From contig NZ_JAFIDJ010000002.1 of NCBI RefSeq assembly GCF_017051705.1, forward strand, positions 1,433,151 through 1,497,150: DNA of 64,000 bases. The letters are read 5' to 3'. This document shows, piece by piece, positions 1-9,678 of this stretch; positions within the stretch are counted from its first letter, which is position 1; each line of letters opens with the position of its first letter. This stretch comes from Algoriphagus lutimaris (GTDB lineage: Bacteria; Bacteroidota; Bacteroidia; Cytophagales; Cyclobacteriaceae). The translations under genes were made by a program, and so were the position numbers. The notes under the pieces were generated by a model. It saw only the letters and a program-made list of their open reading frames with translations. It was not told the origin of the DNA and did not search any database.

Positions 1-455
1 TCCCCCTGATTGATAAAAAGTTCATTTTGTTTGTTGTCTCCGGAAATGTCACCTGAGTTGCAAACATAGATATCCAGAAATCCATTCCCGTCTATATCAG
101 CCATGGAGACTCCTGTGCTCCAGGCACGGGTTCCGGCCACACCAGCTTGCTCTGTGATGTCCTCAAATTTGAATTCTCCTTTATTGAGATAAAGTTTATT
201 GGGGCCTAAGTTGGCAGTAAAATAAAGGTCAACCAGCCCATCGTTGTTGATATCTCCAATGGCCACTCCACCGCCGTTATAATAGTTCCGGTAGGTGAAA
301 ATATTGAAATCTTCACTAAAACTTAAGTCATTCCGGAAATCTACCCCTGAACTCGTCCTGTCAATTTCCTGAAAAAGGGTAGCTTGTTTTTCTGTTTCTT
401 TCTTACAGGAAAAAAGCGAAACTACCAGAATAAGGCTTATAATTTGGTTCCTCAT
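1..455 (-). CDS. CRTAC1-like FG-GAP/VCBS repeat lipoprotein, partial (3' end outside window)
   Basis: The reading frame starts at an ATG whose complement is at 453-455 and runs off the left edge, giving 151 codons. The N-terminus is a short hydrophobic signal ending in LFSC followed by Lys-Lys, which fits a lipoprotein signal peptide with the Cys near residue 17. It continues with the same layout as the neighbouring 676-3966 gene: a TLFQ..DRTSSGVDF opening, then FG-GAP calcium-type motifs such as GDINNDGLVDLYF and ADIDGNGFLDIYV. These repeats build beta-propeller blades. The two genes are tandem paralogues 220 bp apart on the same strand. No substrate or partner is known; cell-surface exposure is inferred from the lipoprotein signal. 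The remaining length and any ASPIC/UnbV domain cannot be seen. Confidence 0.85.
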   Translation of the reverse strand, partial: MRNQIISLILVVSLFSCKKETEKQATLFQEIDRTSSGVDFRNDLSFSEDFNIFTYRNYYNGGGVAIGDINNDGLVDLYFTANLGPNKLYLNKGEFKFEDITEQAGVAGTRAWSTGVSMADIDGNGFLDIYVCNSGDISGDNKQNELFINQG

Positions 456-480
456 GAAATACTATTTTCCATTGTTTTTT

Positions 481-522
481 TCTCTGAAGGCAGATTCGAA
501 TTCTCAACACTCACTTCAGAGA
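481..522. promoter_or_regulatory. 9-bp perfect inverted repeat upstream of the first CRTAC1-like gene
   Basis: The arms TCTCTGAAG (481-489) and CTTCAGAGA (514-522) are perfect complements with a 24-nt spacer. The repeat lies 26 bp upstream of the minus-strand start at 455. Read on the minus strand it is followed by A residues, so it is not a terminator for the upstream gene 676-3966. On the plus strand a T run follows a few bases later, but no plus-strand gene ends there. It could be an operator or a 5'-UTR hairpin; no function can be assigned. Confidence 0.35.
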
Positions 523-675
523 GGTGTTTTTTTGAATCCCACGGCATGTTGGCTACCTATCATTTTTTCAGGACTAACTGGTTTTCCATTCCTTTTTAGT
601 CCAATAATAAGACCTTTTAAACCCTGTTTTTCATAATCAGATTGAAGTGTGAAATGGGGGAAATAAAAGGTGGAA

Positions 676-3600
676 CTAATCTCGAAATTCAAAAACCAGT
701 GGCTCATCATTATTTCGTAATACTACTAAATTTGGTTTGTTTTCAAGATTGATTTGAAGAAAATCCCGGATTTCACCAGGGACAAATAGACCGCTTTCTT
801 CGGGGAATAGGGTTTTCCATTGATTTTTTCCATTTGGTTTCAACACCCAGCCATAGCTTCCCATTTGACTGCCCAATTCTGGCTTGATCCGACTTTGATT
901 CCCTCCGAAAATCAACAATGGCTCTCCTGATTTTCCAGAAATTGTAGTGATGGAATAGACTGGAGCAGATTGAATTTCAGGAGGTAAATCAGTGATTTTG
1001 AAATTTCCTTTTCCGTCATTTAGCCATAGGCTAGTTTCAAGATTGCCTGCTGTTAAAATCAAGGAATTAGCCCAGACGGCTTCAGGGAAAAGATCTTCCA
1101 AAGATTTGTTTTCGTAGGATTTGTAGGTCAGTAATTGCTTTCGCAAAGAGGGGATTTGACGTAGTAAAGCAGGCTTGAGCACCCAAGGAATTGTTCTTTG
1201 ATTTTCGAATTGGGAAAGAATTTGATCCAAGGTCCCATTTTGATCAAAGTCATTCAGGACCATTCTTAGCTGAGAGTTGCTATTGCTACGAAGTCGGGAG
1301 TTTAAGCCATGATTCCCAGCTAGAATATCGGGATGGCCATCCATATTGACATCTGAAACAAAAAGGCAATTCCAAAGACCACTTGAATTTTCAAAACCAA
1401 AATCGGCAGTTTTTTCAATTAATTTATTTCCCTCAAAACTAAATATCCGAATGGACATCCATTCACCGGCTATGATGATTTCAGGTTTTCCATCTCCATC
1501 CAAATCTCCCAAATCTGCGCTAGTCAGCATCCCAATTTTGGAAAGTTCAGGGTTTAGACTCTGAGAAATTTGCTTAAAACTTGCCATTCCGTCATTTTCC
1601 CATACCTGTAGGCCAGTTGGGATTCCATATGCAAATGGAATCGCCCGGCTACCGACGATCAAATCCAAATCTCCATCTTCGTCAAAGTCTAGAGAATGTA
1701 GAAAGGCGGTTGGGCTTGAAGAAAAATATTGAGATGACTTCTGGAAGTTTCCAGTTCCATCATTGAGGTAAAGTCGATCTGAATAAGCCGGCGAGTTATC
1801 ACCAAACTCAATTCCCCCACTTCCTACAAGCAAATCCGGTTTTCCATCTCCGTTGGCATCAAAAAAATGAGCTGTGACATCTTCGGAAATCGCATCCGAA
1901 CCAAAGAGTTCTTCTTGATGGGATATAAATCGACCTTTTGAATTTTGGATCAGCAAAACAGAGGTTTGTTCTTTCGCCCCTGGAATAAAAATGTCATCCA
2001 AACCATCTCCATTCACATCTGCTTTGGCAGCTTTTGGCCCCTCATTGCTGATCATCCAAAATCGTAAGCGATCACGATCAAAATCTATAAAGTTGCTTTC
2101 CTGATGCTGAAAGGGGATCTTTGTGTCTTTTTGAGTAAAAAGTGGGTCTGGATATTCTTCCAAATGAGGTTTGATATTGTCCTCCTTCTTTGGGCTAATT
2201 TTTAATGCCTGATTGACTTGAACGTCTCTATTAATTTGAGTTTTGCCGTCTGGCCAGAAAACTTGTAGCGAATCGAGTTTTCCAATAGCACCCAAACCAA
2301 AATGCATCCGAGGATCTACCGAGGACATGTACCCTTTCACAGGTTGATACTCTTGAATGAATCTCTGATCCGACGCGTAAGCAATTACTTTTGTTCCAAA
2401 TTCCTGACCTAGTTCTATGCTCAGGTAGTTTCCGATTTTTTTATCCGAACTGGTATTCCTGTAAATGAAAGCCCGGTCATTTAAATTATTAATCACCAAA
2501 TCTAGATCTCCGTCATTATCCAAATCCCCATAGGCTGATCCAGTACTGAAAGTAAGCTGATCTAAACCCAGACTTTGGGATAGATTTTCAAAGTTCCAAT
2601 TGCCTTGGTTTTTAAATAGAAAGTTTTGCTGAGGATTTGAAGGAAATGCATCAATCATTTTGGTCAAAAGGATAGAGTCTTCCTGAAAACCTTGGACTTT
2701 TTCCTGATTATTGACATAGAAATCCACAAAATCAAAGTCAGTCAAATCTTTAACAATTCCATTGGTTACTAATATATCCTTCAGACCGTCATTGTCCATG
2801 TCGAAAATTAAGGCTCCCCAACTCCAGTCTGTCGCCTCTAATCCTGCCATCCGACTGACCTCAGCAAAAATGGGGGTTTGAGTTCCAGGCCTGAATCCCA
2901 GGTTTCTTTGAAGGGTGTTTCTGGTGAATTGTTGGTGGTACCCAGCCTTGATATTTGATTGAAATTTGTCCCAATCTTCAAAAGGGGTTTTAGTTTTGAC
3001 ACGTGAAAGCTCCTTTGGGAGCATTTCGGTAACAAAAATATCTGGCCTGGTATCATTGTCCAGATCAGCAATATCAGCCCCCATACTTCCCAAGCTTATC
3101 TCCGGAAGAAAGTCCGGTAGAACTTCAGAAAATGTCCCGTCCTGATTGTTCAGGTAGAGATAATCCCGTTCAAAAAAATCATTGGAAACGTATAAATCAG
3201 GCCAATTATCATCGTTTAGGTCAGCCACTGTGACTCCAAGACCATAGCCTATGTTACTTCCAAATATTCCTGCCGTTTCAGATACATCCGTGAAGATATC
3301 TCCATCGTTTCTGAACAACTTATTTCCTCCTTCTGGATCACGGATTTCACGCTGCCCAATCCTTAGATCATAAATCCCTATGGATCTTGCCGAATTACTA
3401 AGGAGGTACATGTCCAAATCTCCATCTTTGTCAAAATCAAAGAAAACAGCATGCTGGCTCAGTCCTTTTTCAGCAATTCCGTACTCTTTGGATTTTTCTG
3501 TAAAGGTGAGATTATTATTGTTGATAAAAAGTTCATTGTGGCGTTTATCTCCTCCTGGAGGTCCTGATTTACAAATGTATAGATCCAGTAAACCGTCACC

Positions 3601-3966
3601 ATTCACATCGGCCATACTGACTCCAGTAGTCCAATAGCCAGTAGAGTTTAGTCCAGCTTCGTCGGTAATGTCTTTAAATTTCAGATTCCCAAGGTTTAGG
3701 TACAGTCTGTTTGAAGTTTGATTTCCGGCTAAGAAAATATCGATTAAACCATCATTATTAATATCGCCCAACGCTACTCCTGCTCCGTTGTAAAAATTAC
3801 GAAAAGTGTAGGGATTTACTTTCTCGGTGTAAGTAAGATCATTTCTAAAAGATATACCTGTCTCTTTCTCTGGAAGGAGTTGGAAAAGTGGTTCATTACG
3901 TTTCTTTTCCTTTTGGCAAGAAAGGCAAGATATATACAGAAGAAATAGGAGGGCTTTTTGCTTCAT
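676..3966 (-). CDS. CRTAC1-like lipoprotein with FG-GAP/VCBS repeats and ASPIC/UnbV domain
   Basis: The protein is 1096 residues. The signal peptide ends in SCLSC at about residue 17, a lipobox, so an outer-membrane lipoprotein is likely. The first half carries repeated FG-GAP/VCBS calcium motifs: DINNDGLID, ADVNGDGLLD, DFDKDGDLD, ADLNDDNWPD, DMDNDGLKD, GDLDNDGDLD. An ASPIC/UnbV-type stretch follows at about residues 530-585 (GYMSSVDPRMHFGLG, then LQVFWPDGKTQ). A second repeat block fills residues 650-920 (ADVNGDGLDD, DANGDGKPD, GDLDGDGKPE, SDVNMDGHPD). No C-terminal type IX sorting domain is evident. The gene is a paralogue of the genes at 1-455 and 10385-13735 and lies divergent from susC. 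The family often neighbours SusCD pairs in Bacteroidota, but its molecular role is not established. Confidence 0.92.
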   Translation of the reverse strand: MKQKALLFLLYISCLSCQKEKKRNEPLFQLLPEKETGISFRNDLTYTEKVNPYTFRNFYNGAGVALGDINNDGLIDIFLAGNQTSNRLYLNLGNLKFKDITDEAGLNSTGYWTTGVSMADVNGDGLLDLYICKSGPPGGDKRHNELFINNNNLTFTEKSKEYGIAEKGLSQHAVFFDFDKDGDLDMYLLSNSARSIGIYDLRIGQREIRDPEGGNKLFRNDGDIFTDVSETAGIFGSNIGYGLGVTVADLNDDNWPDLYVSNDFFERDYLYLNNQDGTFSEVLPDFLPEISLGSMGADIADLDNDTRPDIFVTEMLPKELSRVKTKTPFEDWDKFQSNIKAGYHQQFTRNTLQRNLGFRPGTQTPIFAEVSRMAGLEATDWSWGALIFDMDNDGLKDILVTNGIVKDLTDFDFVDFYVNNQEKVQGFQEDSILLTKMIDAFPSNPQQNFLFKNQGNWNFENLSQSLGLDQLTFSTGSAYGDLDNDGDLDLVINNLNDRAFIYRNTSSDKKIGNYLSIELGQEFGTKVIAYASDQRFIQEYQPVKGYMSSVDPRMHFGLGAIGKLDSLQVFWPDGKTQINRDVQVNQALKISPKKEDNIKPHLEEYPDPLFTQKDTKIPFQHQESNFIDFDRDRLRFWMISNEGPKAAKADVNGDGLDDIFIPGAKEQTSVLLIQNSKGRFISHQEELFGSDAISEDVTAHFFDANGDGKPDLLVGSGGIEFGDNSPAYSDRLYLNDGTGNFQKSSQYFSSSPTAFLHSLDFDEDGDLDLIVGSRAIPFAYGIPTGLQVWENDGMASFKQISQSLNPELSKIGMLTSADLGDLDGDGKPEIIIAGEWMSIRIFSFEGNKLIEKTADFGFENSSGLWNCLFVSDVNMDGHPDILAGNHGLNSRLRSNSNSQLRMVLNDFDQNGTLDQILSQFENQRTIPWVLKPALLRQIPSLRKQLLTYKSYENKSLEDLFPEAVWANSLILTAGNLETSLWLNDGKGNFKITDLPPEIQSAPVYSITTISGKSGEPLLIFGGNQSRIKPELGSQMGSYGWVLKPNGKNQWKTLFPEESGLFVPGEIRDFLQINLENKPNLVVLRNNDEPLVFEFRD

Positions 3967-4878
3967 TGACTATGTTTAGAAAGTGGGAAGTGAACAAAAG
4001 TACAAGTCCTTTTGAAAACATCTCAGATTCTATTGCTAACCTAAGTTTTGAATCAAGTTAGAAATTCACTTTTAATAAACTGGACTTATTTCCAAGATTG
4101 ATTGCTTTAGTTTTTTATGAATCTACCGGTTTGTTTGATATGGCCAAAGCGAGAGTAATATTTTACTCGATATGAAAATTAGCAGAAGATGGTTTCCGGG
4201 TGTATAAAATCAACTTCTCTTCATTGGAAAAAGAAGAAGGGCTTTTTAAGTCGTCAATTCTTTTAAATCCAATTTCAGAATTATTTGTTTTGCCATTAAA
4301 TAGTAGGGGTTTTCTGAGTTTTGTGATTTTGTTTTTTGAAGTTAGATCAGATATCAAAACATTTGGTTTAGTAAGAATATGAACATTTAAAGAATCAATT
4401 TCAGTTTTTAATTCTACTTGGTTTTCGTGAGCCCTAACTAATTTATTCCATATAGGAAAGCCAACTATTTTAAACTTATTTAGAAACGAAGTCAAGATTT
4501 TTAATTTTTTTTAAAAAGGCTGTGAAAGTTATTCCTATTGTTAATTAAATAATTTTATAATTATCTTTTGTTTTATTTTAAATATGCAGAATTATTTTTT
4601 AAAATTGCCTTCAGGCTTTTTAAGTAAAAATTGGATTTAAAAAAAAAATAAACCAATTTTTTTTTGAGAGCTGTTGGTATTTAACTCTGATAATCTTAGA
4701 CGAGAAATAAAGTCGAAAAATTTCAAAGAGACTAAGGCATTGTGTTATAATATCTGATAATTAAGCGTGTTTGTTTTACCATGTAATTTGGAATATAAGC
4801 TTCTGAAGTAGATGTGTAACACAAGGATTAAGAATCACCAAAAATGCTATCAAACAATTAACCATAACCTAAAATCAC
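3967..4878. other. Long AT-rich intergenic region between divergent CRTAC1-like gene and susC
   Basis: This 912-bp stretch separates the minus-strand lipoprotein gene from susC. It should hold both promoters. Part of it (about 4500-4700) is very AT-rich with long A and T runs. An open frame on the minus strand (4163-4495) begins only with TTG and has no internal Met, so I do not call it a gene; it may be decayed coding DNA. No tRNA, repeat family or clear terminator was recognised. Confidence 0.6.
3995..4002 (-). promoter_or_regulatory. Possible Bacteroidota -7 element for the 676-3966 gene
   Basis: Read on the minus strand, 4002-3995 is TACTTTTG, which matches the Bacteroidota -7 consensus TAnnTTTG. 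It lies about 29 nt upstream of the start codon at 3966. No clear TTTG -33 element was found at the usual distance, so the assignment is tentative. Confidence 0.4.
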
Positions 4879-7845
4879 ATGAAAAAACAAGTAAAACTGG
4901 TTTTCATGTTATTCTTATGTTTTGCTTTTAGCATATGTCAGTTGACATTTGCGCAGCAAGCAAGGATAACAGGAAAAGTCACGGATGCGAGCACTGGGGA
5001 GGGAATTCCGGGTGTAAGTATTCTGATAAGTGGTACCACACGAGGGGTGGTGACTGATTTGGAGGGCAACTATTCTATCGAGGCCAGTCCAAGTGATATT
5101 TTACGAATCTCATTCATCGGTTATACAACCGTAGAAGAGGAGGTGGGGAACCGGACTGTCATCGATATTGCGCTAGCTGAAAACATTCAGGCGCTAACAG
5201 AAGTGGTAGTGGTAGGTTATGGTACTCAAGAAAAGAAAGAGATTACCAGTGCGGTAACTAGTGTCAAATCGGAGGATTTTAATCAGGGTACTGTTAATGA
5301 CCCCGCACAATTACTTCAAGGAAAAGTTGCCGGTCTAAATATCGCGAGACCAGGGGGAAATCCCAACTCCGGTTTTAATGTGCGTTTGAGAGGAATCTCC
5401 TCAATTGGAGAAAATGCTTCACCACTTGTGGTTATTGATGGTGTTATTGGGGCCTCATTGAGTACGGTAGACCCAAATGATATTGAGTCCATGGACGTTT
5501 TGAAAGATGGATCTGCTGCAGCTATTTACGGTACTAGAGGATCAGCTGGTGTGATCTTAGTAACTACTAAAAAAGGTAGAAAAGGGAGATCTGTCGTTGA
5601 GTATAATGGTAGTTTTGCTATCGAAAATGTAGCTAGGACAATCAGTGTCATGAATGCGGAAGAGTACAAGGCGATACCAAACTCAAGAGATCTTGGAGGA
5701 AGTACCGATTGGTTTGATGAGGTGACAAATACAGGACTTAGTTATATAAACAACCTTTCACTTGGAGGAGGAAATGAAGGTACCAGCTACAGGGTTTCCA
5801 TCAACTCCCGAAATGTAAACGGTGTCGGTATAAATTCTGGTTTTGACCAATTAAACGCCAGATTGAGTTTGACTCAGAGAGCATTAAAAGACAAGGCAAC
5901 ATTTACTGTAAATATTTCCAATACAATAATTGATAGAGAATTTGGAAACGAAAACTCTTTTAGGTATGCAATTATAAGTAATCCAACGCTACCGGTTTTT
6001 GATCCAAACCCTCAAAGCCCTGATTTTGGAGGCTATTCGGAGCGAGATATTTTTGATTGGTTTAATCCTGTTTCTATCGCGGAGCAAAACATTGCAGATG
6101 GTCGAGATAACAGACTATTAGCCAGCATCCGTGGAGAATATAATTTTACGAGCAAGTTTAGCGGTGCATTATTTTATTCCACTCAGAGAGAAACCGATTG
6201 GAGAGGGTCTTATTCCCCTAAGACTGCTAAATTCGGAGGTGGATTTGGTAGAAATGGTTTGGCCACTATTGTAAATAATGAGAGGCTAAATGATCTATTC
6301 GAAGCCACATTGAATTATTACGAAAACGTGAATAAACTTGGAATGGCTTTCTTGGCAGGATATTCTTACCAGGAATTCTTTAATCAGGGGGATTTTACTC
6401 AAGCGGGGAATTTCTTAACAGACGCATTTACTTATAATAATATCGGTGCGGCACTTGACTTCGCTAATGGATTGGCGACAGTTTCAAGTTATGCCAACTC
6501 AAACAAATTGGTGGCCTTCTTTGGACGGGCTAACTTCAATTATGATGATACCTACCTGCTATCTCTAAGTGCCAGATATGAAGGTTCCACTAGATTCGGA
6601 GCTAACAATAAATGGGGTTTGTTTCCAGCAGTTAGTGTGGGTGTAAACATCGCTAATTTGGTAGATCTTACAGGTGTAAGTTCGATGAAATTTAGGGCAA
6701 GTTATGGTAGAACAGGTACACAGCCGGGAGATTCTTATTTATCTCTGTTAAGATTTGGCCGTCAGGGTAACTTCTTCTATAATGGCCAATTCGTACCATC
6801 TTATGGACCGGTATCCAACGCCAACCCAGATTTGTCATGGGAGACAAAGGATGAATACAATGTAGGCTTGGACTTTGTGATTTTGAATAACAAGCTAGAT
6901 GGTTCAATAGACTATTATACTAGGGTGACTACAGGTATGATCTTACCAATCAACGTACCCGTACCGCCAAATCTTTTTCCTACCACCCAATTAAACATTG
7001 GTGAAATGTCCAATTCAGGTTTGGAGGTTATGTTAAATTATAGAGCCATTCAAAATGCTGATTTCAGATGGACTACAGGAGTCAATTTCTCCACCTTAAA
7101 GACAAACCTTAGAAGCTTGTCTGCAGGAGATTTGAGTTTCGGAGAAGTTAATTATCGCTCGAATTTTGGATCACCAGGTCAAAACCTAACACAATTGATC
7201 CGAATCCAAGAAAATGGACCATTAGGTCAAATTTGGGGGCCAGTTCAAGTAGGTGTCAGCGATGATGGAAGTCCAATAATGAAGGTGATTGATGGTACAG
7301 CTGTAGATGAAGATGGGAACCCTGTTTATTGTAATTGTAATGATGACAGAACTCAATTAGGTACAGCTTATCCTACTTTGAATTTTGGTTTCAATAACTC
7401 GTTCAGTTACAAGAATTGGGATTTAAATTTCTTCTTTAGAGGATCATTTGGCCATTACTTGATCAACAGCTACAGAGGTTTCTATGAGAATACAGAAAGT
7501 ACAACTGTTCAAAACTGGAATATTGTAAATACTAAATATTTTGATCCAAATATTACCAAAGCAGAATACAACAGCTCACATGTTGAAAAAGCTGATTTTG
7601 TGGTTTTGGACAATGCTACTCTCGGTTATAACTTTAAGTTGCAGCCAGGCAAAGCAGTAGGAAGGATTAGGGCTTATGTTTCGGTACAGAATCCCTTCAT
7701 GTTTACCGGATATACTGGTGTAGACCCTGAGGTAAGATATGGAGATTCAGAGTCTAATAATGATCCACTTGCACCGGGTATTGAAAGAAGAGCAACTTAT
7801 TTCACCACCACGATCACTACTCTAGGCCTAAATCTAAGTTTCTAA
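4879..7845 (+). CDS. SusC/RagA-family TonB-linked outer membrane receptor
   Basis: This 988-residue beta-barrel transporter should import a SusD-captured nutrient across the outer membrane using TonB energy. It has a Sec signal peptide of about 26 residues (ending TFAQ). A carboxypeptidase-regulatory-like domain follows at about 30-105 (ARITGKVTDASTGEGIPGV; SFIGYTTVEE). The TonB-box/SusC signature TEVVVVGYGTQ is near residue 107. The plug domain at about 115-230 has DPAQLLQGKVAGL and the IESMDVLKDGSAAAIYGTRG motif. The barrel ends in LGLNLSF with a terminal aromatic residue. The length is typical. The partner SusD-like gene begins 17 bp downstream. No glycan-degrading enzyme is adjacent, so the substrate cannot be inferred; peptides or other oligomers are equally possible. 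Confidence 0.97.
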   Translation: MKKQVKLVFMLFLCFAFSICQLTFAQQARITGKVTDASTGEGIPGVSILISGTTRGVVTDLEGNYSIEASPSDILRISFIGYTTVEEEVGNRTVIDIALAENIQALTEVVVVGYGTQEKKEITSAVTSVKSEDFNQGTVNDPAQLLQGKVAGLNIARPGGNPNSGFNVRLRGISSIGENASPLVVIDGVIGASLSTVDPNDIESMDVLKDGSAAAIYGTRGSAGVILVTTKKGRKGRSVVEYNGSFAIENVARTISVMNAEEYKAIPNSRDLGGSTDWFDEVTNTGLSYINNLSLGGGNEGTSYRVSINSRNVNGVGINSGFDQLNARLSLTQRALKDKATFTVNISNTIIDREFGNENSFRYAIISNPTLPVFDPNPQSPDFGGYSERDIFDWFNPVSIAEQNIADGRDNRLLASIRGEYNFTSKFSGALFYSTQRETDWRGSYSPKTAKFGGGFGRNGLATIVNNERLNDLFEATLNYYENVNKLGMAFLAGYSYQEFFNQGDFTQAGNFLTDAFTYNNIGAALDFANGLATVSSYANSNKLVAFFGRANFNYDDTYLLSLSARYEGSTRFGANNKWGLFPAVSVGVNIANLVDLTGVSSMKFRASYGRTGTQPGDSYLSLLRFGRQGNFFYNGQFVPSYGPVSNANPDLSWETKDEYNVGLDFVILNNKLDGSIDYYTRVTTGMILPINVPVPPNLFPTTQLNIGEMSNSGLEVMLNYRAIQNADFRWTTGVNFSTLKTNLRSLSAGDLSFGEVNYRSNFGSPGQNLTQLIRIQENGPLGQIWGPVQVGVSDDGSPIMKVIDGTAVDEDGNPVYCNCNDDRTQLGTAYPTLNFGFNNSFSYKNWDLNFFFRGSFGHYLINSYRGFYENTESTTVQNWNIVNTKYFDPNITKAEYNSSHVEKADFVVLDNATLGYNFKLQPGKAVGRIRAYVSVQNPFMFTGYTGVDPEVRYGDSESNNDPLAPGIERRATYFTTTITTLGLNLSF

Positions 7846-7862
7846 GCTATAAATAAGATATC

Positions 7863-9497
7863 ATGAAAAAAATAATAAATATCCGATACTTCTTGATTGG
7901 CCTGGGAATGAGTTACTTCGCTTCATCATGCGTAGACTTAGAAGAAGAAGTTTATAGTGCAGTTACAGCTGATAACTTTTTCCAAACAAATGAAGAGTTT
8001 ATTTCTGCACTTGGACAAGCATATACATCCCTAGGAGGGCTGGGTAACCACTCCGGACTTTGGTCCATCAACGAAATCGCCTCAGACGAAATTGTTGTTT
8101 CCCACAAAGGGGGGGACTGGTTTGACGGAGGTGTTCTTTTGCAATTGCACCAGCATGAATTCAAAAGTGATAATCCATTCTTTCAAAATTCATGGAATTT
8201 CCTTTTTGGAGGAATAAATACGTGTAATAGATTGATCTTTTCTTTTGAAACTCTGGATAATCCTAACTCTGAGGCATTTATCGCTGAGCTAAGGGCACTA
8301 CGAGCACTTTATTATTACTGGGCTTTGGACGCTTTTGGAAATATTCCAATCGTAACAGATTTCAGTGATGTGGAGGCTCCTGACACCAAATCTAGGAAAG
8401 AGGTTTATGATTTTGTGTTGAGTGAACTCAATGAAATTATTCCCCTCTTGCCAGTAGCTAAAGATGGTACAACTTATGGGAGGATGACCAAATGGAGTGC
8501 ATTGATGGTCAGAATGAAGCTCTACCTTAATGCAGAAGTATATACAGGTACTCCTCAATGGGCTTTAGCAGCAGCAGATGCCTCAGAAATTATAAATAGT
8601 GGTGTTTACAGCTTGATGCCATCTTATCAAAGTAATTTTGCAATCAACAACAGTCAATCCACGGAAAATATCTTCGTCTATCCTTATGATAAGGTATTTG
8701 CGGGTGGTTTTAACTGGGTAATGATGACACTGCATATTGTAAGCCAGTCTACCTTCAATCTTACCCAACAGCCATGGAATGGTTATCAGACAGTTGAAGA
8801 GTTTTATAACTCTTACGTAGATCAGGATCGAAATCCAGGTACTCAAGGTCCTGTGTGGAAGGGCTTGGCTTTAGAACAATCTACCGGAACAATCGATGGA
8901 AGATTAAGCAATTTCTTGGTAGGACCTCAATTCAGATCAGATGGAACAACATTGGAAGATCCAGGGGTTGAGCCTACGGACCCAACAGGAAGAAACGGTG
9001 ATCCAAATGGTCCACCACTCACATTCATGCCTTACCTTAATGAGATTTCTCCGGGGGGGTTGCGTCAAGCAGGAGCCCGAATTGCGAAATACGAATTTGA
9101 AATGGGAGGGACTAATAACATGAGCAATGACTTCGTGATATTTAGGCTATCTGACGCCATTCTTTCACTTGCTGAAGCCAAGTTTAGAATGGGTGAAACT
9201 ACAGAAGCATTGGCCTTGGTAAATCAAATTCGAGCCAGAGCAGGTAATCTTGACCCTTTTACTACACTTACCGAAGAAAATCTATTTGAGGAGAGAGGCA
9301 GGGAAATGTTTGTTGAAATGACTAGAAGACAGGATTTAATCCGATTCAAAAAGTATGGAGAAGCTTGGTGGCCTTTTGAAGGGATGAACAGACCTAAGCA
9401 AGTACACTCCCCAGGTAGCTACTTGGAATTATTCCCAATTCCACAGCCACAAATACTTGCGAATCCAAAATTACAACAAAATCCAGGGTACAATTAA
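7863..9497 (+). CDS. SusD/RagB-family nutrient-binding outer membrane lipoprotein
   Basis: The protein is 544 residues. The signal peptide ends in ASSC (Cys about residue 23) followed by VDLEEEV, a typical SusD lipobox. The N-terminal region (TADNFFQTNEEF, ALGQAYTSLGG) and the helical TPR-like part (ELRALRALYYYWALDAFGNIPIVTDF) match the SusD-like N-terminal domain. The C-terminal RagB/SusD signature is also present (RLSDAILSLAEAKFRMGE, then LVNQIRARAG and EERGREMFVEMTRRQDLIRF). It should act as the lid of the SusC channel and bind substrate at the cell surface. It is co-directional with susC and followed by a terminator, so susC-susD is probably one transcript. Confidence 0.97.
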   Translation: MKKIINIRYFLIGLGMSYFASSCVDLEEEVYSAVTADNFFQTNEEFISALGQAYTSLGGLGNHSGLWSINEIASDEIVVSHKGGDWFDGGVLLQLHQHEFKSDNPFFQNSWNFLFGGINTCNRLIFSFETLDNPNSEAFIAELRALRALYYYWALDAFGNIPIVTDFSDVEAPDTKSRKEVYDFVLSELNEIIPLLPVAKDGTTYGRMTKWSALMVRMKLYLNAEVYTGTPQWALAAADASEIINSGVYSLMPSYQSNFAINNSQSTENIFVYPYDKVFAGGFNWVMMTLHIVSQSTFNLTQQPWNGYQTVEEFYNSYVDQDRNPGTQGPVWKGLALEQSTGTIDGRLSNFLVGPQFRSDGTTLEDPGVEPTDPTGRNGDPNGPPLTFMPYLNEISPGGLRQAGARIAKYEFEMGGTNNMSNDFVIFRLSDAILSLAEAKFRMGETTEALALVNQIRARAGNLDPFTTLTEENLFEERGREMFVEMTRRQDLIRFKKYGEAWWPFEGMNRPKQVHSPGSYLELFPIPQPQILANPKLQQNPGYN

Positions 9498-9519
9498 TAA
9501 GTATTCTACACAGATTAAA

Positions 9520-9552
9520 AAGCAGGCTGAGGTTTCAGCTTGCTTTTTTTTT
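9520..9552 (+). terminator. Rho-independent terminator after susD
   Basis: AAGCA-G-GCTGA pairs with TCAGC-T-TGCTT across a short loop, with one internal G-T wobble. It is followed directly by a run of T residues, and the stem begins 23 bp after the susD stop codon. Confidence 0.85.
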
Positions 9553-9678
9553 AAGAGCATTTATACCAAGTTTGCTTTAAAAAAGATTGTATCCTAGATT
9601 CAAATTCATTTAATTTCTTCTTCCAGCAAATCAAACGCTTGGAGACAGTTCCAATAGTTGTTTATTACCGATTTATCT

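Noticed and set aside
384-710. Short frames in the gap between the two minus-strand CRTAC1-like genes
   Set aside because: Overlapping, low-complexity frames without signal, domain or initiation context.
4163-4495. 110-codon open frame on the minus strand
   Set aside because: It starts only at TTG, has no internal Met, shows no recognisable domain and lies in an AT-rich gap; support is too weak for a gene call.
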